Shown here piece by piece: positions 7,584-17,533 of a DNA stretch of 64,000 bases. How positions within the stretch are numbered: position 1 is the first letter of the stretch; each line of letters begins with the position of its first letter. Under the pieces are notes generated by a model. The model had not been told where the DNA came from. It worked only from the letters and a program-made list of their open reading frames with translations, and ran no database searches. The DNA comes from Mesoaciditoga sp. (GTDB taxonomy: Bacteria > Thermotogota > Thermotogae > Mesoaciditogales > Mesoaciditogaceae). Where the stretch lies: contig WFYR01000114.1 in the NCBI GenBank assembly GCA_015489955.1, forward strand, positions 1 to 64,000, read 5' to 3'. The translations under genes were made by a program, and so were the position numbers.

Positions 7584-10082
7584 ATGTTCAACAAATTTTC
7601 AAAACGGGCGGCTCAAGTCTTCGTAAATGCGCAAGATGAAGCTCGCGCGTTAGGACACTCGTACGTTGGAACCGAACATTTGCTCTTAGGAATAATGAAA
7701 TCCGCCAACGGAGAGGCCTACAATATTCTCCGCGAAAGCGGTTTAGATTATCCTTCATTGAGAAAGGAAATAATAACCATAGTTGGATCTGGAATTCCTA
7801 GGGAAAGTTTTTCTTCCCCTCAGATGACTCCGCGGGCAAGAAAGATCATAGAATTAGCTTATGAAGAAGCTCAAATGCTAAAGCAAAATTACATCTCAAC
7901 GGAGCACATCCTTCTTGCCATATTGCGTGAAGGTGAGGGAGTGGCAGCCCATATTTTGAGAAAATTCGGTATTGATTTAAGCGAAATGAGAAAGGAACTC
8001 ATAGAAGAGATGGGGATCATACCAAGAGAAGAAGACGAAGAAAGTGATAGATTCGTGAAAGATTCTTCTAAAGATGTTTCAAGAAGTGTGAAAACTCTTG
8101 AGAATCTTGGCGTTGACCTCACAGAAGAAGCGAGAAATGGAAAATTAGATCCCGTTATTGGCCGTGAAAAAGAAATAGAGAGGATAATGCAAATTTTATC
8201 CAGAAGGAAGAAGAACAACCCCGTTCTTATCGGTGAGCCGGGCGTTGGAAAGACCGCTATCGTGGAGGGACTGGCTCAAAGAATAGCATCTGGAGATGTG
8301 CCGGAATTGCTTAAAGGAAAGATCATTTTTTCTCTGGATGTTGCCGCGCTTATTGCTGGAACAAAGTACAGAGGCGAATTTGAAAAGAGATTAAAAAAAG
8401 TCATAAATACGGTTAAAGATGATAAAAACATAATACTCTTCATAGACGAAGTGCACACAATAGTTGGTGCTGGAGCTGCTGAAGGAGCAGTCGACGCGGC
8501 AAACATTTTAAAGCCCCCACTGGCACGTGGTGAAATACAAATAATAGGTTCCACCACACCAGATGAATATCGTCAATACATAGAAAAAGATGGGGCTCTG
8601 GAACGCAGATTTCAAAAAGTGTACGTTAGCGAACCAACAGCAGAACAAGCGTTGGAAATATTAAGGGGTTTAAAATCCAAGTACGAAGTTCACCATGGAG
8701 TCAAGTACAGCGATGAAGCTCTAGAATTTGCAGTTAAACTTTCCCAACGCTACATAAGTGATCATTATTTGCCAGATAAAGCCATTGACGTTATAGACGA
8801 AGCGGGCGCACGAGCACGCCTACAAAATATGATCATCCCGGATGAAATAAAAAGGATAGAAGTGGAGATAAAGAGTGCGCAAGAAGAAAAAGAGCTTGCC
8901 GTTGCTCGTCAGGATTATGATCAGGCTGCAGAAATCAGATTGAGAGAAAGAGAGCTTCAACAAAGGTTAAATGCCGCTTACAACAGATGGAAAAAGGCGC
9001 ACGAAACGGAAATAATACATATTGGAACTGAAGATGTATCACAAATAGTTTCAAACTGGACGGGCATACCTTTGACAAAGATAGAAAAGAGTGAAAGCCA
9101 AAAATTGTTGAGTTTGGAAAAAGAACTTCACAAACGAGTTGTCTCTCAGGAAGAAGCCATTCGGGCGATATCGCAAGCTATCAGAAGGGCAAGAGCCGGG
9201 TTAAAAGATCCTAGAAAACCAACGGGCTCATTTATGTTTTTAGGACCTACTGGAGTGGGAAAGACTGAACTTGCCAAAGCGTTGGCGGAATATCTCTTTG
9301 GCGACGAGAATTCCCTTATAAGGATCGATATGTCCGAATACATGGAAAGATTTGCCGTTTCAAGGCTTGTCGGAGCTCCTCCAGGTTACGTTGGTTACGA
9401 AGAAGGGGGAACTTTAACAGAAAAAATAAGACGAAGGCCTTTCTCCGTGGTTTTGCTTGACGAAATAGAAAAAGCTCATCCAGATGTTTTTAACATTTTG
9501 TTGCAGATATTAGACGAAGGGCGCTTAACAGATTCACAAGGTCATACCGTTGATTTTAGAAATACCATAATAATAATGACTTCGAATTTGGGTGGAGAAA
9601 TAATAAATAAGACAAAGCACGCTTTGGGTTTCGTTGAAGAAAATAGCGAAGAAGCTTCTTACTCTTCTATGAAATCCATAGTGATGGAAGAAGTGAAAAG
9701 AACGTTCAGACCGGAATTTTTAAACAGACTTGATGAAGTTATAGTTTTCCATCCGCTCAAGAAGAAAGATATTGAAAAGATAATAGACATTCTCATGAAA
9801 GATGTGAAAAAACGTATCGAAGAACGCGGAATGAAGATCACCTTGAACAAAAAAGCGAAGGAATACATCATTTCAAAAGGATTCGATCCAATATACGGTG
9901 CGAGGCCTTTAAAGCGGGAAATTCAAAGGGATATAGAAGATCCTCTCTCAGAAGAGTTATTGGCGAACAAGTTTTCTTTGGGAGATACCATCGTGGTAAG
10001 CGTAAATAGAGGAAGAATAGTCTTCAGAAAACGAAAATCAAAAAACAAAAAGGTAATTTTAAGTGAAGCGGGAAAAGGATAA
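7584..10082 (+). CDS. clpC: ATP-dependent Clp protease ATP-binding subunit ClpC
   Basis: An 832-residue Hsp100 unfoldase that feeds proteins into ClpP. It has two N-terminal Clp-N repeats ([10 protein letters not shown] and [10 protein letters not shown]), a first AAA+ module with Walker [10 protein letters not shown] and Walker B FIDEVHT, a central UVR-containing coiled-coil region (about residues 430-470) that marks ClpC rather than ClpA or ClpB, and a second AAA+ module with GPTGVGKTE and the [10 protein letters not shown] Walker B. No clpP or mcsAB genes are in the window. It heads the clpC-radA-disA order common in Firmicutes and Thermotogota. Its last 20 bases overlap radA. Confidence 0.95.
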   Translation: MFNKFSKRAAQVFVNAQDEARALGHSYVGTEHLLLGIMKSANGEAYNILRESGLDYPSLRKEIITIVGSGIPRESFSSPQMTPRARKIIELAYEEAQMLKQNYISTEHILLAILREGEGVAAHILRKFGIDLSEMRKELIEEMGIIPREEDEESDRFVKDSSKDVSRSVKTLENLGVDLTEEARNGKLDPVIGREKEIERIMQILSRRKKNNPVLIGEPGVGKTAIVEGLAQRIASGDVPELLKGKIIFSLDVAALIAGTKYRGEFEKRLKKVINTVKDDKNIILFIDEVHTIVGAGAAEGAVDAANILKPPLARGEIQIIGSTTPDEYRQYIEKDGALERRFQKVYVSEPTAEQALEILRGLKSKYEVHHGVKYSDEALEFAVKLSQRYISDHYLPDKAIDVIDEAGARARLQNMIIPDEIKRIEVEIKSAQEEKELAVARQDYDQAAEIRLRERELQQRLNAAYNRWKKAHETEIIHIGTEDVSQIVSNWTGIPLTKIEKSESQKLLSLEKELHKRVVSQEEAIRAISQAIRRARAGLKDPRKPTGSFMFLGPTGVGKTELAKALAEYLFGDENSLIRIDMSEYMERFAVSRLVGAPPGYVGYEEGGTLTEKIRRRPFSVVLLDEIEKAHPDVFNILLQILDEGRLTDSQGHTVDFRNTIIIMTSNLGGEIINKTKHALGFVEENSEEASYSSMKSIVMEEVKRTFRPEFLNRLDEVIVFHPLKKKDIEKIIDILMKDVKKRIEERGMKITLNKKAKEYIISKGFDPIYGARPLKREIQRDIEDPLSEELLANKFSLGDTIVVSVNRGRIVFRKRKSKNKKVILSEAGKG

Positions 10083-11385
10083 AGTTTACGTTTGCTCTAA
10101 TTGCGGATACACTTCGGCAAAATGGTTTGGAAGATGTCCCCAATGTGGAGAATGGAACACCGCAGTAGAAGTGGAAGGGGCCGTTAAAAACGCCCCTTCT
10201 TCAATAGAGTTTGCATCTTCGAAAGAAAGCGTTGTAAAGACAGAACGCATAAAAACGAAGATGCGGGAGATGGATAGAGTTTTAGGCGGCGGATTAACAA
10301 AGGGAAGTGCGATTTTACTCGCAGGTGGTCCGGGAATTGGAAAATCCACATTGTTGTTACAATACGCTTCTGAACTCGCAGAAAACGGAAATGTTTACTA
10401 TGTGAGCGGAGAAGAGTCTATTTCGCAAGTTTTGTCGCGCGTAAAAAGGCTCGGGGTTGAAAAAGATAACCTTTTTCTTTCTTCCAGCGTCGAAGTTGAT
10501 GGTATTCTTTCCTCTATTAAAGGAAAAACAGTTGCCGTTATTTTTGATTCCATCCAGACTCTTCACATATCTGGCATGAATGCGTTAACCGGAAGCCTAC
10601 CCCAAATGAGAGAATGCACGGCAAAACTTGTAGAATACGCAAAAAAAACCGATACGTCGGTTTTCATGATAGGTCATATAACCAAGATCGGAAACATAGC
10701 AGGACCTATGGTGCTTGAACATATGGTAGACACGGTGCTTTACCTGGAGGGAGAAGTGAGATCTGGAAGAAGAATTTTGAGAACTACAAAAAATCGTTTT
10801 GGTCCCACGGACGAAATAGCAGTTTATGAAATGAGCTCACGTGGAATGATAGAAATTCCAGATCCCTCTAAAATATTTGCTGACATGGACTCAGAAGAAC
10901 CTGGCAACGCTTTATCAGTTGTTGTGGAGGGTTCTCGTTCGTTGTTGGTAAACGTTCAAAGTTTAACAACTTTTAACAGGCGTTCAAATTCAATAAGAAT
11001 CGCTCGAGGAATAGAAAATTCAAGGCTTTTCATGCTTTCAGCCTTAACATCGAATTATCTTGGAGTTCATCTAGAAAATAACGATCTTTATTTGAACATT
11101 TTGGGAGGATTGAAAATCACAGACCCGGCTATTGATTTGGCGGTGATCGCTGCACTCTATTCTTCTGCAAAAAAGATGAGCTTTCCGGTAAAAACCGTTT
11201 TTATCGGAGAAGTTGGACTTGATGGAAGAGTAAGACCTGTGCAACAAATGAAAATGCGAATTTCAGAGGCGAGAAGAATGGGAATAAAAAAAATTATATC
11301 TTCTTACCTTTCAAAAGAAAAAGGAATTATAGGTGTTAGAACGATAAAGGAAGCCATAGCAAAGGCTCTAATGGAGGATGAATGA
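10063..11385 (+). CDS. radA: DNA repair protein RadA (Sms)
   Basis: RadA is a hexameric RecA-like branch-migration helicase active in recombination repair. The 440-residue sequence has an N-terminal C4 zinc finger (CSNCGYTS and CPQCGEW), Walker A GGPGIGKST, the RadA-specific KNRFG motif in TTKNRFGPTDE and a C-terminal Lon-protease-like domain (FIGEVGLDGRVRPV). The start is GTG at 10063, eight bases after an AGGT-type ribosome site and inside the end of clpC. The gene directly precedes disA. RadA is known to interact with and restrain DisA in Bacillus, so the pairing fits a functional link. Confidence 0.95.
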   Translation: MKREKDKVYVCSNCGYTSAKWFGRCPQCGEWNTAVEVEGAVKNAPSSIEFASSKESVVKTERIKTKMREMDRVLGGGLTKGSAILLAGGPGIGKSTLLLQYASELAENGNVYYVSGEESISQVLSRVKRLGVEKDNLFLSSSVEVDGILSSIKGKTVAVIFDSIQTLHISGMNALTGSLPQMRECTAKLVEYAKKTDTSVFMIGHITKIGNIAGPMVLEHMVDTVLYLEGEVRSGRRILRTTKNRFGPTDEIAVYEMSSRGMIEIPDPSKIFADMDSEEPGNALSVVVEGSRSLLVNVQSLTTFNRRSNSIRIARGIENSRLFMLSALTSNYLGVHLENNDLYLNILGGLKITDPAIDLAVIAALYSSAKKMSFPVKTVFIGEVGLDGRVRPVQQMKMRISEARRMGIKKIISSYLSKEKGIIGVRTIKEAIAKALMEDE

Positions 11386-11386
11386 A

Positions 11387-12451
11387 ATGGATTACGACGA
11401 AATATTGAATATGCTGACATTGGTTTCACCTGGAACGGCCCTCAGAAATGCCATTGACGATATAATGCGTGCGGACAACGGTGCCATAATATTTTTCGTG
11501 CAGAATCCATCCGAATACGTGAAGAACGGAGTCATTCAGCCAGGCTTTGAACTTAACTGTCCGTTTACCGCTAACAAACTATACGAACTTGCAAAGATGG
11601 ACGGTGCCATAGTTATATCTGAAGATCTTAAAACTATTTGGTATGCAAACTCCCATCTGGTGCCAGATAGTACCATACCCAGCGATGAAACTGGAACGCG
11701 TCACAAAACTGCTGAAAGGATTGCCAAGCAAACCGACAAATTCGTTTTGTGTATTTCTCAAAGAAGAAAAGTTATAACTCTCTACCGTGGAACATGGAAA
11801 CACATGCTAAATGATGTCTCATTCGTTGTTATGCAAATGAATCAAGGTCTTCGTGCTATTGAGAGATACAGAAGTAATTTTGACAAGGGGATTTCCGATA
11901 TAGATATCCAAGAAATAGAAGGACGGGTTACGTTATTTGACGTCGTTGAAGTCATAGAAAGGGGAATTGCGATTCTTCAAATTTCCAAAGAATTGAATTT
12001 TTATCTTGCCGAACTTGGAGAAGCCGGAACACTTGCAAAAGTACATTTAAACGAATTGCTTTACGATGTGGAAAACATCATAAAATTGCTGATAATGGAT
12101 TACGCATCTGATGAAGCAGTAGGTGAAGAACACGAACCAGGCGATGTCTTCACAAAATTGATGGATTATAAAGGCAACGCCGATTTTATCGCTAAAACTC
12201 TTGGCTATGAACTTCAGGAAGCTCAACTATTTGAATTGGAAATCCAGCCACGTGGCTATCGGCTGCTTAGGAATATTCCAAGAATACCTATGAGCGTTGC
12301 AAAAAACGTGATAAAGCGCTTTAGAAATCTCTCAGGTATTCTAAACGCATCCTTCGATGAACTTGTCAAAGTTGAAGGAATAGGCGAAAAACGTGCTCAA
12401 TCGATCATCACTGGCATATCTTCTCTAAAGCATAGGGCGAATTTAAAATGA
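11387..12451 (+). CDS. disA: Diadenylate cyclase / DNA integrity scanning protein DisA
   Basis: DisA condenses two ATP into cyclic di-AMP and scans DNA for branched structures. The N-terminal DAC domain has the signature DGAIVIS and GTRHKTAERIA (the DGA and RHR-type motifs). A helical linker follows, then a C-terminal helix-hairpin-helix DNA-binding domain (VEGIGEKRAQSII). I chose ATG at 11387, nine bases after GGAGG. The in-frame ATG at 11378 immediately abuts that site. The product is 354 residues. It lies between radA and the yacL-like gene. A predicted c-di-AMP phosphodiesterase is encoded at 41486-42883. Confidence 0.95.
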   Translation: MDYDEILNMLTLVSPGTALRNAIDDIMRADNGAIIFFVQNPSEYVKNGVIQPGFELNCPFTANKLYELAKMDGAIVISEDLKTIWYANSHLVPDSTIPSDETGTRHKTAERIAKQTDKFVLCISQRRKVITLYRGTWKHMLNDVSFVVMQMNQGLRAIERYRSNFDKGISDIDIQEIEGRVTLFDVVEVIERGIAILQISKELNFYLAELGEAGTLAKVHLNELLYDVENIIKLLIMDYASDEAVGEEHEPGDVFTKLMDYKGNADFIAKTLGYELQEAQLFELEIQPRGYRLLRNIPRIPMSVAKNVIKRFRNLSGILNASFDELVKVEGIGEKRAQSIITGISSLKHRANLK

Positions 12452-12512
12452 ATCGCAACGACGTTAAGCGTATCAATTATTCGCGTAAAATTATTCTTTG
12501 GGGGGAATAATC

Positions 12513-13472
12513 ATGGAATGGGCGTTGGCTTTGATACCAACTTTCCTTGGTCTTTACGTTGGATACACGTTGCATCCAGGAATGGGAATGCTGCCAGGAG
12601 GTGTCATAGGAGCATCTATAGGTGTCGCGCTTTACTTTTTGTTCAAAGATTTGAAAGGTAGAAAAATAGAACCTATAAGTTTTTCTGTAGGTTTGGGAGC
12701 TTTTACCGTTTTTTCCGCAACGGGTTTATTCCTTACCGATCATTTATGGAGTGAAAATATCATAACGATTTCAGCCGTAAAACTCTCTGTAATTTTTATG
12801 GCACTTTTGAGTGCTGTAGAAATATCTAAAAGGGTGAATTTAGAAAAGATATTAAGCAAAGAAAAGTTCAAAAATAGAGGAAGTTTTATATTCGATACAT
12901 CGGCGCTTTTAGAAGACAAAATTTTAGATCTCTTTGACATAGGCCTCTTCAATGGTACCGTCATTGTACCCCAATTTGTTTTAATAGAATTGCAAAAACT
13001 CGCAGATAGCTCTGACAACGAAAAGAAAGAAAAAGGTCGTAAAGGTTTCGAAATAGTTGAAAAGATAAAAAATATACCGGACATAAATTTTAAAATAGAC
13101 GATACCATAACTTACGAAGAAGGAAAGGTAGACGAGGAAATTGTAAACCTTGCCAGAAAGTTCAGTGGACAAATAGTAACGCTTGATTACAATCTCACAA
13201 AGATGGCTCAATTACAGGGGATAAAAGTTCTCAATTTGAATCATCTCTCAGAAATTCTTAAGCCCACTCTTCTTCCTGGCCAAAAAGTTATGATTCAAAT
13301 AATTCGAAGGGGAAAAAACAAAGAACAGGGAATAGGTTTCACGGAGGATGGAACGATGATAGTTGTGGAAGATGGCGGAAACTTCGTTGGTACAAACCAT
13401 GAAATAGTCATAACAAATATTCTTAGAACAAATGCGGGAAAGCTCTTATTTGGGAGAATAAATCCAAAATGA
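12513..13472 (+). CDS. PIN-TRAM membrane protein, YacL-like
   Basis: This 319-residue protein has four N-terminal membrane helices with a glycine-rich GMGMLPGGVIGASIG segment, then a PIN-type nuclease domain starting FDTSALLEDKILDL and including VTLDYNL, and a C-terminal TRAM RNA-binding domain (LLPGQKVMIQIIRRG onward). The architecture matches Bacillus YacL, which sits beside disA and ispD just as here. Conserved acidic residues typical of PIN metal sites are present (D in FDTSA, D in TLDYN), so RNase activity is plausible but unproven. ATG 12513 is chosen because the GGGGGG run ends shortly before it. Confidence 0.85.
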   Translation: MEWALALIPTFLGLYVGYTLHPGMGMLPGGVIGASIGVALYFLFKDLKGRKIEPISFSVGLGAFTVFSATGLFLTDHLWSENIITISAVKLSVIFMALLSAVEISKRVNLEKILSKEKFKNRGSFIFDTSALLEDKILDLFDIGLFNGTVIVPQFVLIELQKLADSSDNEKKEKGRKGFEIVEKIKNIPDINFKIDDTITYEEGKVDEEIVNLARKFSGQIVTLDYNLTKMAQLQGIKVLNLNHLSEILKPTLLPGQKVMIQIIRRGKNKEQGIGFTEDGTMIVVEDGGNFVGTNHEIVITNILRTNAGKLLFGRINPK

Positions 13473-14143
13473 CAACCGCAATAATTCTGTGTGCGGGATC
13501 TTCTACGCGTTTTTCACAGGGAAAAGACAACAAAACACTTCAAATATTGGATGGAAAACCGATCTTCATGCACTCGGTGGAAAAATTCCTTTCGTGTGGC
13601 GTTAAAAAAATCATCCTGGTTGTAAAAATAGAAGAAAAACCCCTTTTTGAAAAATTCCTTCCAAAAGAGGGAATTTTTTCCTTCGTCGTTGGTGGAAATA
13701 GAAGACAAGATTCTGTGATGAACGCTTTAAAAGTAATTGAAGATAATGAAAAAATTTTAATTCATGATGGTGCACGTCCCTTGGTAAGCGCCGATCTTAT
13801 CAACAAGATAAAAGATAAAATAGCACCTCATACATGTGTGGTTCCAGTAATTCCAAGTGAAGATGCTCTGAGAATACAAAAATATGGTAAACTATACTCC
13901 ATAGATCGAAGCAAAGTTTTCAGAATACAAACACCACAAGGTTGCGTTGCCGGAGAATTAAAAGAGCTCTATGAAAAATACTACGGCGAGTATTTCTACG
14001 ATGACGCAGCGGCTTTTGAAAAAAGTGGTATGGATGTTATAAGCGTTATGGGAAACAAGGAAAACGTTAAAATCACAACAAAGGAAGATATAACATTAGC
14101 CGCTTTTTTCTTGAAACGTAACCAAGGGAGGAAAGAGTTCTGA
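13469..14143 (+). CDS. ispD: 2-C-methyl-D-erythritol 4-phosphate cytidylyltransferase
   Basis: IspD makes CDP-methylerythritol from CTP and MEP in the non-mevalonate isoprenoid pathway. The 224-residue product has the nucleotide-binding loop ILCAGSSTRFSQG with a downstream lysine, HDGARPLV, and the C-terminal QTPQGC and DDAAAFE blocks that are standard for IspD. It overlaps the previous gene by four bases. The gene that often follows it, ispF, is not here; a phosphate permease follows instead. A prenyl diphosphate synthase using the pathway's products is encoded at 37112. Confidence 0.95.
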   Translation: MTTAIILCAGSSTRFSQGKDNKTLQILDGKPIFMHSVEKFLSCGVKKIILVVKIEEKPLFEKFLPKEGIFSFVVGGNRRQDSVMNALKVIEDNEKILIHDGARPLVSADLINKIKDKIAPHTCVVPVIPSEDALRIQKYGKLYSIDRSKVFRIQTPQGCVAGELKELYEKYYGEYFYDDAAAFEKSGMDVISVMGNKENVKITTKEDITLAAFFLKRNQGRKEF

Positions 14144-15081
14144 CTTTTCTTGCAATAATAATACCCGTTTTGTTTTTGGGTTGGACGCTTGGTTTCAACA
14201 ACATGTCAACTGTTTTTGGTCCTCCAGTTGTATCTGGAGTTATAAAATACCGTATAGCTACTATTTTGGCTTCTATATTTATTCTTTTGGGAGCATTATT
14301 GGGTGGAAACATGGGTGTTGGAACAGTTTCCACTATCACCCATCTTTCGGTATTATCAGCTGTGAGTGCTTCTTTAAGCGCAGCGATCGTTACATTGGTC
14401 ATGACGTCATTTTCTATTCCAACTTCTATAACACAGGGAGTTATAGGTGCCGTTGTTGGAATAGGCATAGTTGAAGCCAATGTAAACTGGATATTGGTTA
14501 TAAAATTGATAATATTTTGGGCGCTGACTCCATTTGGAGCTATATTGCTTTCATTTTTGCTCTTTAAATTAATAGCCTCGTTTTACCAGAATATGAAATC
14601 GATGAGAAGGCGTGGCAGCTTCGTCAGACTTTTATCTCTTTCTGCTGGAATTTATGCCGCGTATTCTCTTGGAGCAAACAATCTCGCAATTGTAAGCGGT
14701 CAATTTACAAGTAAGGGAATGTTGACCGTACCACAGGCACTTATCTTCGGAGGGCTTGCAATGGCTCTTGGAACTTTCACCGCAAGCAAAAAGGTCATTT
14801 ACGCTGTCGGAAAAGATATAACAAACTTAGATCCATTAGGTTCAGCTGTAGCACTTGTTGCAGAATCAACAGCCTTGCTTGGTTATTCTCTAATTGGAAT
14901 TCCAACCTCAAGCGCCCAAGCCGTTGTGGGAGCAGTCATAGGTGTTGGGCTTGTTAAAGGAACAAAAATGATCAACGGTAAAACGTTGATAAAAGTAATT
15001 TCCGGGTGGGCAATAACTCCTTTTGCAACTGGAGCTCTTGCTGTTATAATATACGAGATCCTGTTAAAACTATGGAGGTGA
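14140..15081 (+). CDS. PiT family inorganic phosphate transporter, possible CTG start
   Basis: A polytopic permease with the two PiT half-repeats: GFNNMSTVFGPPVVSG in the first and SLGANNLAIVSG in the second, each with the family's conserved asparagine. A TSITQGVIGAVVG segment and its partner TSSAQAVVGAVIG follow. It imports phosphate by coupling to protons or sodium. The first ordinary start codon in frame is TTG at 14170, but the first helix already begins before it. A CTG at 14140 lies eight bases after a strong GGGAGG site and overlaps the ispD stop as CTGA, so I propose it as the start. A PhoU-like partner gene follows four bases on. Confidence 0.8.
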   Translation: MTFLAIIIPVLFLGWTLGFNNMSTVFGPPVVSGVIKYRIATILASIFILLGALLGGNMGVGTVSTITHLSVLSAVSASLSAAIVTLVMTSFSIPTSITQGVIGAVVGIGIVEANVNWILVIKLIIFWALTPFGAILLSFLLFKLIASFYQNMKSMRRRGSFVRLLSLSAGIYAAYSLGANNLAIVSGQFTSKGMLTVPQALIFGGLAMALGTFTASKKVIYAVGKDITNLDPLGSAVALVAESTALLGYSLIGIPTSSAQAVVGAVIGVGLVKGTKMINGKTLIKVISGWAITPFATGALAVIIYEILLKLWR

Positions 15082-15084
15082 GTT

Positions 15085-15720
15085 ATGTCGTTACTCTTCG
15101 GTAAGAAAGAAAACGAAGTGTTGGATTTGTTCTTCAAGCACCTCCTGAAAGTGAAGGAGACATTGGAAGCCACCTACAAATTATTCGAAGCTTCTGCGGA
15201 TGAAATAAGCGATGTAGCTTCGGAAGTTAGGCACTTGGAAACTGAAGCGGATTCAATTAGAAGAGATGCGGAAACTCTAATGTACAGCGGAGCTTTTCTA
15301 GCTCAATCGAGGGGAGATATGTTAGGCTTAATAGAAACAATAGACAAAGTATCCAACAAGGCAGAATTCGTTTCCGATCTTATTTACCTACAAAATTTGA
15401 AAATTCCAGCTGAATTGATAGAAGATTACAAAAGAGAGTTCGAAATATCCATGAAAACATACGATGCTCTCCATAAAGCATGTGAAAATCTCTTTGAAGA
15501 CATTGAAAAAACAAAAGAATTGGTGTTGGAAGTTGAAAAGTTTGAAAATCAAGGAGATCACGTTGAAAGAGAATTGGTAAGAAAGATATTTGGCATGAAC
15601 ATAGAATTAGCGTTGAAAATGCAATTGAGAGAATTGGCCTTCCAGGTTGGAGATATAGCAGACAGATCAGAAGACGCTTCCGATAGAATAGAAATAATAC
15701 TTCTGAAAACGAGTGCGTGA
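15085..15720 (+). CDS. DUF47 / PhoU-like accessory protein of the phosphate permease
   Basis: A 211-residue all-helical protein of the DUF47 (TIGR00153) family, related to PhoU. It shows repeated helical pairs with metal-type acidic motifs such as EVRHLETEADSIRRD and QGDHVERELVRKI. In bacteria and archaea these proteins are encoded next to PiT permeases and are thought to regulate them. Here the gene begins four bases after the permease stop. The start ATG has a GGAGGTGAG ribosome site. Which signal it senses is not visible in the sequence. Confidence 0.88.
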   Translation: MSLLFGKKENEVLDLFFKHLLKVKETLEATYKLFEASADEISDVASEVRHLETEADSIRRDAETLMYSGAFLAQSRGDMLGLIETIDKVSNKAEFVSDLIYLQNLKIPAELIEDYKREFEISMKTYDALHKACENLFEDIEKTKELVLEVEKFENQGDHVERELVRKIFGMNIELALKMQLRELAFQVGDIADRSEDASDRIEIILLKTSA

Positions 15721-15727
15721 TGAATTT

Positions 15728-16483
15728 ATGGCAACCATCAAAGATCTTGAAGAATTGATAAAAACAATGAAAATTCTGCGCGCTCCAAATGGATGTGAAT
15801 GGGATGCGGCACAAACTCATGAAAGCCTGAAGCCTTACATGATAGAAGAGGCTTTTGAAGCGGTGGAAGCCATAGATTCGAAAGATCCCCAGAAATTAAA
15901 AGAAGAACTTGGCGATGTTTTGCTTCAAGTGATATTTCACGCCGCAATAGCTGAAGAAGAAAGAAAATTCGATATCTACGATGTAGCTAAAACCTTGAAC
16001 GAAAAGTTAATTCGAAGGCATCCCCACGTTTTTGGAAACGTGAAAGGTTATTCCTACGAGAGATGGGAAGAAATAAAAGCTTCTGAAAAGAAAGAAAAAA
16101 AGAAAAAGCTTGGAAATCTTAATCCCGCTTTACCAGGGCTTTCTATGGCAAGGCGCATTCAAGAAAATGCGGCCGCCTACGGTTTTGACTGGAAAACCCT
16201 TGAACCTGTCTTCGATAAAGTAGAAGAGGAAATTCAAGAGCTCAAAGCGGCAAAAACACACGAAGAAGTGGAGGAAGAACTTGGTGATTTGATCTTTGCC
16301 GTGGTAAATCTCGCAAGACATTTGAACGTCGATCCGGAAGTTGCGGTCAGAAAGGCGAATAAAAAGTTCATAGACAGGTTTGAAAAGATGTACGAGCTTT
16401 CAGAAAAAGAAGGTGTTGATTTCAAATCTCAACCCATTGAAATAATGGAAAAATTTTGGCAAAAAGCCAAAGGAGAGGAGTGA
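15728..16483 (+). CDS. mazG: Nucleoside triphosphate pyrophosphohydrolase MazG
   Basis: MazG hydrolyses NTPs or dNTPs to monophosphates and pyrophosphate, a housecleaning role. The sequence has the tandem MazG domains. The first carries CEWDAAQTHESLKPY and EELGDVLLQVIFHA. The second carries the metal-binding EELGDLIFAVVNLARH. Total length is about 251 residues, usual for the two-domain type. I chose ATG 15728; a GTG at 15713 overlapping the DUF47 stop would add five residues, and neither has a clear ribosome site. It belongs to the long co-directional run from clpC. Confidence 0.92.
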   Translation: MATIKDLEELIKTMKILRAPNGCEWDAAQTHESLKPYMIEEAFEAVEAIDSKDPQKLKEELGDVLLQVIFHAAIAEEERKFDIYDVAKTLNEKLIRRHPHVFGNVKGYSYERWEEIKASEKKEKKKKLGNLNPALPGLSMARRIQENAAAYGFDWKTLEPVFDKVEEEIQELKAAKTHEEVEEELGDLIFAVVNLARHLNVDPEVAVRKANKKFIDRFEKMYELSEKEGVDFKSQPIEIMEKFWQKAKGEE

Positions 16484-16488
16484 GTAAT

Positions 16489-17517
16489 TTGAAAAAGTTT
16501 TTAATTCTTTCGTTTATCGTGAGTATGTTTGTGGTGGCAATCTTTGCAACGTCTGCTACGCCAACAACGGTGTCAACTAACGCGACCAATCAGGTGGTTG
16601 CTTTGGTAAACGGTGAGCCAATATACGCTGAAACTTTGCAGATAGCGGCAAATGTTCCTGAAACGTTAAAAGCCATAGAAAAGGCAAATCCAAAGATGTA
16701 TCAGGTAATGGTTTCATCCAAAGCAGGGGCAGAATTTCTCAAGACATACAACGAAACTGTGTTAAAAGATCTGATAGACAGCGTTCTAATGGAACAATTG
16801 GCAGAGAAAGATTACGGAATTAAGTTCACAGACGCACAGGCTCTTCAAAAGATAAAAGAACAGATAGATCAAATGCTTAAATCATACAACATAACCATGG
16901 ATCAATTTTCACAATATTTGAAATCTCAAGGTTATGGAAGTGTTGAAAAGTTTGAAAGGAATTCTATATTCACCATGAAATTTACCCTCACCGTTAACGC
17001 TTTGAAAAAAGTTGTAACGTCATCCGCTACGGTGAGCGAAAACGAAGTAAAACAATACTACAAAGCGAACTTAGATATGTTTAAAACTCCAAAGCAGATA
17101 AACGTTGAACACATAATGTTGAACTCTGAGGCCACGGCAAATAAGGTACTCAATGAAATAAAATCTGGTTCCATTACATTTGAATCCGCGGCTTCAAAGT
17201 ACTCTTTGGACGTTCAAACAAAAGACAAAAATGGAGATTTAGGATGGATACCTGAAACAGCTCAAATGCCTTCATTCGAAACACAACTTTTCAAAACGAA
17301 AATAGGTGGTATAGTTGGACCGGTTAAGACATCGTACGGCTGGGAATTGTTCAAAGTTATAGGGAAAAAAGACGCTTCTGTGAAAAGTTTTGACGAAATG
17401 TCAAATCAAATAAAAAACGAACTACTTTCCCAAAAGCAGCAAAAAATATGGAACGATTGGATGAAAAATATCTTTGACAAATTCAAAAAAGAGAGCACTA
17501 TAAAAATGTTTATTTAA
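16489..17517 (+). CDS. Exported SurA/PrsA-like parvulin peptidyl-prolyl isomerase
   Basis: The 342-residue product starts with a signal peptide or signal anchor (KKFLILSF then a hydrophobic run to about residue 23). A SurA-N-like chaperone region carries the VNGEPIYAE motif near residue 41. A single parvulin (PpiC) rotamase domain lies at about residues 203-300, with QINVEHIML and DGLGWIPE-type NGDLGWIPE. Such proteins fold exported proteins outside the cytoplasm. I chose TTG at 16489, which lies about eight bases after AGGAGAGGAG; more upstream starts would read through that ribosome site. A second parvulin is at 26901. Confidence 0.85.
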   Translation: MKKFLILSFIVSMFVVAIFATSATPTTVSTNATNQVVALVNGEPIYAETLQIAANVPETLKAIEKANPKMYQVMVSSKAGAEFLKTYNETVLKDLIDSVLMEQLAEKDYGIKFTDAQALQKIKEQIDQMLKSYNITMDQFSQYLKSQGYGSVEKFERNSIFTMKFTLTVNALKKVVTSSATVSENEVKQYYKANLDMFKTPKQINVEHIMLNSEATANKVLNEIKSGSITFESAASKYSLDVQTKDKNGDLGWIPETAQMPSFETQLFKTKIGGIVGPVKTSYGWELFKVIGKKDASVKSFDEMSNQIKNELLSQKQQKIWNDWMKNIFDKFKKESTIKMFI

Positions 17518-17533
17518 AGAAAGAAGTGAGAAA

